Shown here: positions 1-8,914 of the stretch, in pieces
How the letters are laid out: every line of letters starts with the position of its first letter
Numbering within the stretch: position 1 is the stretch's first letter
Source of the DNA: Phlegmacium glaucopus
Taxonomy: Eukaryota > Basidiomycota > Agaricomycetes > Agaricales > Cortinariaceae
Assembly (NCBI GenBank): GCA_015039465.1
Contig: MU130569.1
Span: 135,922 to 199,921, forward strand
Length of the DNA stretch: 64,000 nucleotides
Direction: 5' to 3'
The notes under the pieces: generated by a model
Told to the model about the DNA's origin: nothing
Database searches by the model: none
What the model saw: the letters and a program-made list of their open reading frames with translations, nothing else
Program-made: the position numbers and the translations under genes

Positions 1-530
1 CGTAGCCAGTAGCCGAGCGCAAACTAGCATAGAAACCGGGTAGTAAAGTTCTTGCCGGGCAAATACCTGCGTAGTCGATGTAGAGGGTAATACAGTTTCC
101 GAAACAGTAGCAACAACACCGATACCTGGGTGTTCAGAAGAGGAGTCGATAGAAAAAAAAAAAAAAAAAAAAAAACAGTTAAATCCAGAAGCCTTGCATC
201 AAGGTACATCTGAAATGTTTGAATAAATTGCTTGATCTGATGGCTCCGGGGATCACGGACAGAGGGAGGGGACGTTGGGGTGTGACGTGACGACTCCATG
301 CAGACTTTGCGTGGGGAGGGGTCAGTCGGGTCGTGCCTTTGCGACAAACACACCCGCAACGAGCTGCACCACCCCATCACCAGGCCCAAAGGAAATAAAA
401 CCAATGTACTGCTCTAACCGTCTTTGCGGGAGGTTGAGAATTCATGGGCTGACGACACGTCATCCATGCTGCCCACCTAGGTCCCTCTGCTTCCGGGCTG
501 CCCAACGCCCGTACATTTTCCAAAGAATAG
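1..530. other. No supported gene; contains a 23-A homopolymer
   Basis: I see no coding region with recognisable motifs here. A pure A tract occupies 153-175. If this were the 3' tail of a retroposed sequence it would belong to a + strand insertion, but no target duplication is evident. Short open frames on both strands contain no domain I recognise. Confidence 0.5.
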
Positions 531-800
531 TAGATTGATCGCTTTGTTGTATCACTAGCCAAGGGACAAACGGATGGTAGATGTTAAGGAGCATGTCGAT
601 AGTGTAAATGATAGACAACATGGTGGAGGACATTGGGGATATGATGAGCGATGAGGATGTTATCGTTGAACGAATGGTTTTGTTGACCAGGAACGCGATT
701 CAGGGCTGCTTCCAAAATAGGTAATCAAATTCAAAGTCCGCTTATTTTCATGATGGCGACTTTTAAGCTTTCTTCTCACGCTACCAATCAGTATTGGTGC
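531..800 (-). repeat. Dispersed sequence shared with 34995-35275
   Basis: The reverse complement of this stretch closely matches 34995-35275, starting at the shared hairpin-like CACCAATACTGATTGGT and running to a common CTACTATTC, after which the two copies diverge. Both copies can encode a related short hydrophobic peptide (a TIDMLL...YHPFVPWLV-like stretch). Here the shared sequence abuts a Copia reverse-transcriptase fragment; at 35 kb it lies between the two LINE reading frames. The same junction therefore appears in two unrelated hosts, which indicates a mobile or duplicated segment of unknown type. Confidence 0.6.
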
Positions 801-1362
801 GCGACACCGTTCTTGTCTTTGTAGACAAGCGCATAATTGCAAGTACCAGCAAGGTAACAACAGATGTATTTTGCTTTGTTCAAATGTTCCTCTGAGGGAT
901 TTGAAGCAAACTGTGCCAACTTTGTTACAGCATAACAGATGTCAGGACGAGTGCCTAACATTATGTACAGCAGAGAGCCAATCATTGACTGATAAAGTGA
1001 ACAATGCTTAGAGTCAGGCTGCTCTGTGTTCTCTGATGGTTGCCAGCCTGTAGGTAGTGGAGTAGGTGCTGACTTAGCATTCTCTAGTCCAAAGGTAATC
1101 AACCTGATCAAGGTAAATATCAGCGCCTTTCCTACGAATTCTCATTTGGAGAAATTCTGTGGCATCTCCCAAGTTGCGACATTCCCATGTCTTCATAAAT
1201 TGCTTTTTCTTGGATATGACAAAGGTCACATTCTTTCCAAAGAATAAAGCATCGTCCACATAGACAATGACAATGACAACTTCCTTTCCATCATTATAGA
1301 TGAAAATTCTGGCATCAGCAAATAACCACTTGTAGCCCATCTTTTCATTGAAGATTCAAGCC
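795..1362 (-). pseudogene. Copia-type reverse transcriptase fragment
   Basis: Minus-strand coding remnant of a Ty1/Copia polyprotein. The segment starts near a GYKWLFADA-like motif at about 1340, contains the catalytic box YVDDALF, and continues to the Copia-typical SMIGSLLYIMLGTRPDICYA block and the AKYICCYLAGT block near 850. The reading is broken by at least one frameshift between about 1074 and 1111. The integrase and protease parts are missing, and the connection to RNase H is lost. It cannot make a working enzyme. It is joined head-to-head to the RNase H fragment that follows on the + strand. Confidence 0.85.
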
Positions 1363-1659
1363 ATGTGGCTAAAGAACTAATTTACCGAATTGGGATTTCC
1401 GCTTTCAGCAATTCCCATATATGGTGATAACCAAGGTTCTATCTTCATGGCATCTAATCCTGTACAAGAAGGATGCATCAAACACATTGATGTTCATTAT
1501 CACTTCATACGGCAATGCGTAGAAGATAAACACGTTGAGCTATCCTTCGTAGAAGGAGCTGAAAATACAGCTGACATGTTTACAAAGAATCTTGGTCATA
1601 TCAAGTTCTTAAAATTTAGAAGTCAACTGGGTCTTGAGTTTTACTCAACTCAATCCTGA
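1357..1659 (+). pseudogene. Copia RNase H C-terminal fragment
   Basis: Plus-strand remnant of the C-terminal end of a Copia polyprotein: a MWLKN..TELGFPL-like segment, then YGDNQGSIFMASN, HIDVHYHFIRQCVE and ENTADMFTKNLG, the usual end of Copia RNase H. A stop codon interrupts the beginning (about 1378), and the stop after LEFYSTQS is the natural end of the polyprotein. It is followed by about 220 bp of untranslated sequence, a purine-rich tract (AGCAAGGGGGTG) and the LTR start at 1881, so this half of the element keeps correct 3' order. Confidence 0.85.
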
Positions 1660-2063
1660 ATTAGCCAACTGTGATTTGTGCTAAGGAAATCACCAGGTGC
1701 TTGCAATAGCCGTGTGAGAATTGCACTTGGTGGAAGAGGGTGAAGGAGAGGTCACCTGTACCCCCATGTATATGCGGGTAGTGACCTCTGCTTCTTGGTT
1801 GAAACCCTCACATATCTCAGAGATACGATAACCACTCCTACTATTGCTCAATGCATTACCATGCACTTAGCAAGGGGGTGTGTTAAACAAGTAGTTTATC
1901 TTATCTCTATGTAGATTAGATTACATTAGATACTCATAGTGTAGATGTCTGTACCACCGGACCAATGTGTGATAGCCATCACACATGTGTGATCATTATC
2001 ACGCACATGCTACCCCAGGTAGCTTCTAGGGGCTGTGATGTAGGCATGCGCACAGACCATCTA

Positions 2064-2283
2064 CAGTAGCTCACAAAACTGTCCCAATGTTAAGCAGCTT
2101 TGGACTAATTGATTTATGACATAGTAATTATGTAAGCTATGATTCTGAAATTTAAATATGTCATAGAGGGACATATCACCTTTATAACAAATTCAAGATC
2201 ACATGATTCCAATGGAAATTAGTTGAGTAATTAATTAAATAATATAATATGTCATTGGGACAGTTTTGTGAGCCTCCATTATT
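2064..2283 (+). repeat. Left long terminal inverted repeat of the Tc1 element
   Basis: About 215 bp matching the reverse complement of 3450-3669 with few differences. The outer motif CTCACAAAACTGTCCCAATG recurs in inverted orientation at the inner edge (CATTGGGACAGTTTTGTGAG, about 2251-2270). Each arm therefore carries two presumed transposase sites facing each other. Confidence 0.88.
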
Positions 2284-2362
2284 GTATCATCATCTGTCAT
2301 ATAATGAGCTGAATTGTTGTAGATAAATTGTGAGAAAATTAAACAAGGTCAGGTGACTCTAT

Positions 2363-3442
2363 TTGTGTATATTTGGCATGTTGAAATCAACTTCAACCAT
2401 CTTTCTTTCTTTCCACTACCTCATGAAGTCCATATCCTCCTCTCAACACTCTTCTGTCATCTCTCTTCTTCAAGAAGGATATTCCCTTCATCAGATAGAG
2501 TCTAAAACTGGTCTAGGGAAGTCTACAGTTGGAAAGATAAAGAGGGAGGTGGATAGTGATAAGGAGAACAACAAAGGTGGATGACCTTCCAAGCTCTCCC
2601 CTCGTGATAAACAAGCTATTTTTCGTCAAATCACTACTGGAAAGCTTGATAATGCTGTTCAGGCTACCCATTACATCAATTACATTGTTACCTCCCCTGT
2701 TTCTCCTCAAACAGTCCAGAGAGCTCTCAAGAAAAACAATTTTTGCTCTGTTGTCAAATAGAAACAACCTCTTCTCAAAAAGGCCCATCACAAAGCTCAA
2801 CTTGAATTTGCCCAGTATCATGCCAATTGGACAGTAGAGGATTGGAAGAGGGTCTTGTGGTCAGATGAGACCAAGATCAACAGGATTGGGTCAGATGGAA
2901 GGGTGTATACTTGGAAACCAAGAGGAGAACCACTTTCTGATAGGACCACCACACCAACTGTCAAGCATGGAGGAGGAAACAATCTCATGGTATGGGGGTG
3001 TATGGGATGGAATGGAGTGGGATCACTTGTGGAGGTTCAGGGGACCATGAATGCAGAGCAGCACTGTCAGATATTGGAGCATGGAGTGGAGGAAAGCTTT
3101 GAAATGTTGGAAATACCAGATGGGGAGAGGATTTTTCAGCAAGATAATGACCCCAAACACACATCCAAAAAGGCAAATAAGTGGTTTGAAGACAATGAAG
3201 TTAAAGTTCTCAAGTGGCCTGCCCAATCCCCTGACTTAAACCCCATTGAACACTTGTGGACCCACCTCAAAAAGCAAATGAATGGTTATCCAACACCACC
3301 CAAAGGAGTATTTGAATTATGGGAAAGGGTGGCAAAGGAATGGAATGAAATACCTTCAGAAACCTGCCAAAGACTTATAGAAAGCATGCCAAGGAGGATA
3401 GAGGCTGTTCTTAAAGCAAAAGGAGGTCATACTAAGTACTAG
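2363..3442 (+). pseudogene. Tc1-like transposase with two in-frame stops
   Basis: Cut-and-paste transposase of the Tc1 clade. An N-terminal helix-turn-helix-like region (LLQEGYSLHQIESKTGLGKS) is followed by the catalytic domain: first aspartate in LWSDETK, second in FQQDNDPKHTS, and glutamate in SPDLNPIEHLW, 34 residues after the second aspartate. The frame is constant from 2363 to the natural stop at 3440-3442 but is broken by TGA at 2582-2584 (before a RPSKLS-like segment) and by TAG near 2759. Both stops are what C-to-T changes of CGA and CAG would give. The downstream open part from 2855 keeps the whole catalytic core. The first methionine is uncertain. Confidence 0.92.
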
Positions 3443-3449
3443 TTGAGAG

Positions 3450-3669
3450 AATAATGGAGGCTCATAAAACTGTCCCAATGACATATTATCTTATTTAATT
3501 AATTACTCAACTAATTTCCATTGGAATCATGTGATCTTAAATTTGTTATAAAAGTGATATGTCCCCCTATGACATATGTAAATTTCAGAATCATAGCTTA
3601 CATAATTACTATGTTATAAATCAATTAGTCCAAAGCTGCTTAACATTGGGACAGTTTTGTGAGCTACTG
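3450..3669 (-). repeat. Right long terminal inverted repeat of the Tc1 element
   Basis: Mirror of 2064-2283. The inner motif copy is at about 3463-3483 (with TCATAAAACTG, one base changed) and the outer copy ends at 3669. Confidence 0.88.
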
Positions 3670-3913
3670 TACAACAGTATATAAGCAGTAGATACACCGC
3701 TAATATACTTCACTTGGATATACATCTAAGTACCTAGTTAGTAGCACACTCTACATACCAAAGGTAAGCTAGTAAGATAACCACAACCAGCTCTGCGCAC
3801 ACAGCATCCATTTGCTGTGCAACAGAGACTTATTCACCATTCATAAGCCCAACACCGGACACTGATGGTGCAGAATGGAGCGCATATATGTATGAGAAAC
3901 GGTCGGTTACATG

Positions 3914-4536
3914 TAGTGATGGCCAAGTTCAGTCCTGAACCAAAGTTCGGACCAAACTTTTGAGAACTGGACTGGAAGTCCAGTTCAAAGTTTGCAGTCT
4001 TAGCCGAACCCAACCTCAAGTCCAGTTCAAGGTTCGGCAGAATTGAAGAGGTTCAAACCTGGTTCAAACAGAATGCTGTGAGCAGGTATTTTTTCCGATT
4101 TTTTTCATGATTTTGTGACATTATTTGTACAATTTCTGCCCATGAGCATATGTAAGCATCTATTGAATACTACAAGCATTTATGGTAGCCATAAGGAGCA
4201 TAGGGTGGATCTCATTGGTGGTTTCATTAATTATTAGACCATGGACACACCATGCCAGAGATCAAATTTGGCTCAAATTCAAGGAAAATTCTCTACTAAA
4301 AACATCTACTTCACCAGAAAATTATGCATTTATATGAGGGCAATGTTTTGAAGGATTTTCTAGGCAAATACATTGGTGGGAAAAAATACAGGTTCAAACC
4401 TGAACCAGACCTGAACTGGACCTGAACCGAGGTTTAGTTCAAGGTTCGGCCAAATGCCTGAACCGAACCATAAGTTCAGTTCTCAGTTTGGCAAAAAAGC
4501 CAGGGAACCGGACCAAACCGGACCTGTCCATCAGTA
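3914..4536. mobile_element. hAT-like miniature element, GGTTCA-word family
   Basis: Begins TAGTGATGG and ends CCATCAGTA, flanked by a perfect 8-bp duplication GTTACATG (3906-3913 and 4537-4544). About 170 bp at each end are dense in GGTTCA/TGAACC and CCGAACC words in both orientations; the centre is AT-rich. No transposase frame is present, so it is non-autonomous. The 8-bp duplication and TAGNG ends fit the hAT superfamily. Confidence 0.9.
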
Positions 4537-4834
4537 GTTACATGAAGAAGAAAGCCTAGTGTGCTAGTACCATTTGTGCACCCTTATGAGAACATTAAGT
4601 CATTCACAAGGGGGTTTCCAGATTTGGAAATCCCATATAAGGCTGGTTAGTTAGTCCAGCCATCTGGCTGCTAATTTTTTTTTCAACCTACCTACTTTTT
4701 TGGTCTGAAATGCCTCCAATCAGCAATTAACATTAACACCAACCTTCAGACCCCTGATGACCTATGTGAAGGACCCAGTAAGTTGTCTCAGGGTCCACTT
4801 CAATTATGTGAAGCTAACTGGAAAGCAGACTGAA

Positions 4835-5440
4835 TAGTGTTTAAAAGTCCAGTCCGGTCCGGTTTTTTGACCCTCAGGGCGCTTAACCGAGACCGTAACC
4901 GGTCCACCTCGGTCATAGGACCAAAAAAGACCGGACTGGACCGCTTCAGACCGGTTTACATCGGTTTTTTTCGGTCCTAGGACCGGTCCTGGTCCTAACT
5001 GGTCTTAATCAGTTTGTAACCGGTCTTCTGCGCACAAATATATATTTTTGTATCATAAACGGTTGTTCAGTGTAATAATAGCTTTCGAACGAGCCCAAGA
5101 ACGCTAAATTCCGTTACGATTTGGATTTTCTACAGTAATATTAGTAAAATGCCTTATTTTAACGAATATTGTAGACTATTTAACGGATCTATTTATTTCT
5201 CCGCCAGTCTTTATTGGATTTTTATGATCCTGGGCTGGTTGAAAAGGAGTAAATTAGGGCTACCTTTTTGCTGGTTCAGACCGGTCTAAACCTCAAAAGA
5301 CCGGTTAATCGAGACCGGTCTTTTTCCGGTCTTTGATTCTCAAAAATCAAAAGACTGGACCACTGGTCCGGTCTTTTTCCGGTCCAGTCCGGTCTGGTTA
5401 CGGTCTTTTTCCGGTCTCGTAACCGGACCTTCAAACACTA
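4835..5440. mobile_element. hAT-like miniature element, CCGGTC-word family
   Basis: Begins TAGTGTTTAAAAGTCC and ends GGACCTTCAAACACTA with a perfect 8-bp duplication AGACTGAA (4827-4834 and 5441-5448). The terminal thirds are packed with CCGGTC/GACCGG words, more than twenty in total, around an AT-rich centre with no coding frame. It is the CpG-rich relative of the element at 42235-43296. Confidence 0.92.
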
Positions 5441-6640
5441 AGACTGAAGCAGATATCAGAGAAGATGGGACAGTTATCTGTCCCTACTGCAAAACAGCCA
5501 TTCAATTAGGAAAAGTCAGAATACCAAATTTTAAGCAACAAAAGGGCAGCAAAGCCTGAAATGAGAACAAACTGAAGAAAACAGAAGAGGCTTGCAACAA
5601 AAAAACACGAGAAAATGTGAAGAAATGATCTCAATCCCGGCAAAGATGAAGCTGGACCTGTTGAAGTCAGTGGTTGAGGGCGGCGCTGTCAAGTGCCAAA
5701 GTGGAAGTTTATCAGCAAATGCATTTGTGGAAACCCAGTACCTGCTGAGAAGACAGAGAATGAAGGGTGTGCAATCAACTGCAAATAGTGATGTGCCGGG
5801 CCTGGCCAAGCCGAGCCATTTTAGGCCGGGCCATAGGTGACGGCCCAGGAATGGCTTTGGCCTGGCCCAGACTAGCTCAAAGCCAAAGCCAGCGGCTCAG
5901 GCCGTGGCTTTAGCACCAGAATTTTTGTTTTAATAATTTGGATTTATTATACAGTTTCTTACATCTCAGAATGCACACCGAAAATTCTGAAAGTTATTTG
6001 GTTATCACAGTGACATTTTCATCACCCTTCATGGCCCTCGCTTCGGATCTTGTTCTGACCGTGACAAAAATGTCACATTGAAACACAACCAAATAACTTT
6101 CATAAATTTTGGTGTGCAAGATACAGTCTGTAAAGAATGAAACTGCCTTGTTTATAGCAGCGAAAGCTGCTCCTGATTACATAACCAGCAATTGAACCAC
6201 TTTAGATTCCCTTTTCAAAGAGCTCTTGCATGATCAACTTTGAATATTTAGTCTGTCATTATTTGATTAGTCTACATCATGTCATCACTAATATTATCCA
6301 AATATCTGATTTCCATGGGTTACCATAATGAAATGTAGAAGTACTGTCAAAAGCCGTGGCCTGGGCTGAGCCGGCTTTGGAAGCTTTGGCTTGGCCCAGG
6401 TTTTTGTGAGGCCAGAGCTGGCTGAAGCCAGGCCAAAGCCATGGCTTTTGGGCCAAGCCGGGCCGGAACATCACTAACTGCAAACAAGCAGGGTGTGAAA
6501 CAATTTGGGTAAGTCAAGTAATCTCAAAGCCAGCATGGTTTCACTTACAATTCATCTACTCTAGTATCATTTAGAGTGTGTTGGTCTTGAGCGCAGGATC
6601 CCTGGATGGGTTTGCAAGTCTTGCAAGAGTAGCAGGGGCA
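5441..6640 (+). pseudogene. Decayed PHD-finger coding remnant split by a miniature element
   Basis: Reading across the insertion at 5786-6476 gives a PHD-type zinc finger. A KCICGNPVP segment (about 5725) and CAINCK end at the left duplication; then QAGCETIW follows at the right duplication, a GTAAGT donor comes straight after the TGG, and further on lie a FHLQ segment and a GWVCKSCKS segment (about 6615-6640). The Cys-x-Cys, Cys-x3-Cys, W-F-H-x2-Cys and Cys-x2-Cys pattern is that of PHD fingers. An earlier CPYC segment with a lysine-rich tail lies at 5490-5600, and the part before that is interrupted by the element at 4835-5440. A stop and frameshifts occur between these parts. Such PHD fingers occur in fungal transposon-borne and chromatin proteins; which applies here I cannot say. 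Confidence 0.5.
5786..6476. mobile_element. hAT-like miniature element, GGCC/AAAGCC-word family
   Basis: Begins TAGTGATGTGCCGGGCC and ends GGCCGGAACATCACTA with a perfect 8-bp duplication ACTGCAAA (5778-5785 and 6477-6484). Both ends are arrays of GGCC, AAAGCC and GGGCC words; the centre is AT-rich and contains an imperfect inverted repeat around AACTTTC. It is inserted in a PHD-finger coding remnant. Confidence 0.92.
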
Positions 6641-8914
6641 AGGGGCAAGGGGGCAAACAAAGGTGAGAAGCTTGACATGGCTGGCTTGTTGATGTGCAAT
6701 GATTTGAACATATAAATTTCCTTTTTCAGTATGTTATTCCCACGTATAGTTAGTTAGTCCAGCCTATGCTACCTTAAAAAAAATTTCGACCCTATATGAT
6801 TAATTATAATCCTGAAACCCCCTTGGTCATTCAAGATGGGAGGCGCACATGATGGTTCTAGTTCAGCATGCCTGCCATGTTGATGATGATTGCATGAATT
6901 TCTAGTAATGAGTGCGCGTGAGCTGTCTTGGTTGGTTATTGACGAGATCCGGGTCCAATGTCACTGTATGTGTACCAAGTTGGGAGGGCAATTGTGACGG
7001 TCACACCTTTGCTGAGTTATTACGTAAGTCTCTGGCGGCTGCTGCTGCTAGTCGTTTGCTAGTCGTCTCCTTCGACAACGGCTCAACACCTTATTCGACT
7101 TGACGCAGTCGCACAGATGCTGAAGAATTAAAGAGCAAATTTTCGATGTTATGCATGATCTTTACGTCAAATGGAAGGCCAGATCTTATTGATTTCTTAG
7201 AGGCAGGGTTACTTGTTCGCCAATGTCTTTTACTCATAATTGCACTTAAATGCAGGTATAAACATCTAATTTTTAGATGGTGATGCCAATGGCGTCTCAA
7301 ACCCCAGACTGGCATGTCCTTGACCAAGCGGCAAGATTGTTAGGTGTGTACTATCCTCGGTCAATTATTTCACCAACAAGACTACTTATGTTCGGAAAGA
7401 ATTTTAGGTTGCCTTTGTTGTGAAGACTTCGAATCATCGTTTGGCATCTCCCAAGGAAGACCCTCCTTCGACCGCAAACACTGTCCCTCACCCACCCTTA
7501 GCGTATGGTCAAAATGGATTCGACGAATTTTGCATCAATTTGGCGGATGAGATGCTTTAGTCTTATGACCTTCGTCATACGTTTGAACATTCAATTGGGT
7601 ATAATGAACGTATGAACCGGGTGCCGTTGCTTTACCTACTATCGGTTCGCACTGATCACCGGTTCGCACTGTTCTCAGATAGATTGACGGCCTGCAAGGT
7701 TTTGACTCGGCTGATTGGATTGTTTTCGTTCATGGAGACAGGAGCGTCGATGATGGATGGCTGTATGTCAAGGGTATTTTCAAAAGGTACTACCTCTATT
7801 GTTAAGAGTATTGAACGGAAAATATTAACCTTTCGAAGATCATAAACGAAGGTGCCAGTAGAGCGTTTCAGCAGCTAAAAGACTCCTGTCACTTGTTTAA
7901 GGTTATCACTGCTGGTCCTGTAGCGACTACGCTGGCTATGTATCTGTGAGCTTTTAAGCCTGGTTTGCATGTTTGGGGTTAAATTTTGTAGGTTTTGTTG
8001 TTACAAACTCTGGATAACGCTTGGTCCAGTATTTCCCAGCCCGGCGGTTAGTTTCGGAGGGCACGCCGGTTAAACCAGAGGCAGCGCCATCCACTCGATG
8101 AGAAGCCAGGTCTTCTTAGCAGCTTCTCGTTCAATTGAGTTCCAAATACTACTATCACAAGAACCATTGGCCATGACATATTTTCACCCTCCTCTTTGCC
8201 TCCTCTCTCCCAGCTCCAAGCTTCGTTGCATATGCTTGGTCCACTTAATCCACTCCAATGTAGTGGAATTAACAAGATTGAGCAAATCTGACAGCCCAAC
8301 TATGTCGATGAATCGGTCGCATACGCTGATCAAGCCTTGCTCTTGAGCTTTCGATAGTATGACTATGGCTAGACAGAAATGTTCACCATAAGATATTTAT
8401 TCTCAATTGCACCATCGATTGGGCTCCGTATCTAACAGTAAATCACATCCAATTTCGTTTATTTGGAGTTATCTAGGAGCCCGGAAATACTCGGACGGAC
8501 ATCACTCGGCATTTTCTCGGCATTTGAACTTTGAACGGGAATGATATACTTAACAAGATTTCTTGCAGTCAAAAACAAAGCTCTCCTTCCCTTCTCGGTC
8601 AGATGATCGATATCCCATCCTGTCCCGACGTTGTACCGACAGTCTGATCAGACCCGGACTCCTGAATTCCCTTAGGCTTTGTACTCCATAGGCTCACCCC
8701 ATGATTATATCGGACACGCGTGCTTACTTCGAGCGCGTAACCACCGTATGCTTACTTTAAAATGGCTAGATCTTCTATTCGTTGCAATTCTTATAAGCCA
8801 AGGGTGGTTGCTTTTTTCTCATCCGAGTCGCGCTTTCCTTCCCCAGCCTGGTCTCTTTGACTTTTTTTCACTCTCTTCTGCTCTTGCAGCACATATTTTC
8901 GACTACTATATACA
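6641..8914. other. No recognised gene
   Basis: Short open stretches occur on both strands (for example + strand 7344-7550 and 7612-7845, - strand 8048-8299), but none has a domain or splice pattern I can support. The last ~100 bp before 8915 are pyrimidine-rich with a TATATACA just upstream of the transporter ATG and probably form its 5' leader. Confidence 0.4.

Larger units (their letters stand above)
2064..3669 (+). mobile_element. Tc1/mariner-type DNA transposon (DD34E), 1606 bp
   Basis: The element starts with CAGTAGCTCAC and ends with GTGAGCTACTG, flanked on both sides by the TA target duplication (2062-2063 and 3670-3671). Terminal inverted repeats of about 215 bp enclose a transposase gene with DD34E spacing. 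It sits inside a Copia LTR, so it inserted after that LTR. The two in-frame stops in the transposase make it non-autonomous. Confidence 0.93.
1881..3755 (+). mobile_element. Copia 3' LTR, interrupted by a Tc1/mariner element
   Basis: The LTR begins with TGTTAAAC directly after the polypurine tract. It is interrupted at 2064-3669 by a Tc1/mariner element and resumes with a TATATAAGCAG box near 3678. It ends near ...CACTCTACA; the exact 3' edge is uncertain (3755 or a few bases later). The distal part resembles the second Copia LTR distal to 38312 (GGATAT.CATCTAA.GTAC shared), so the two Copia elements are related. Confidence 0.65.
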
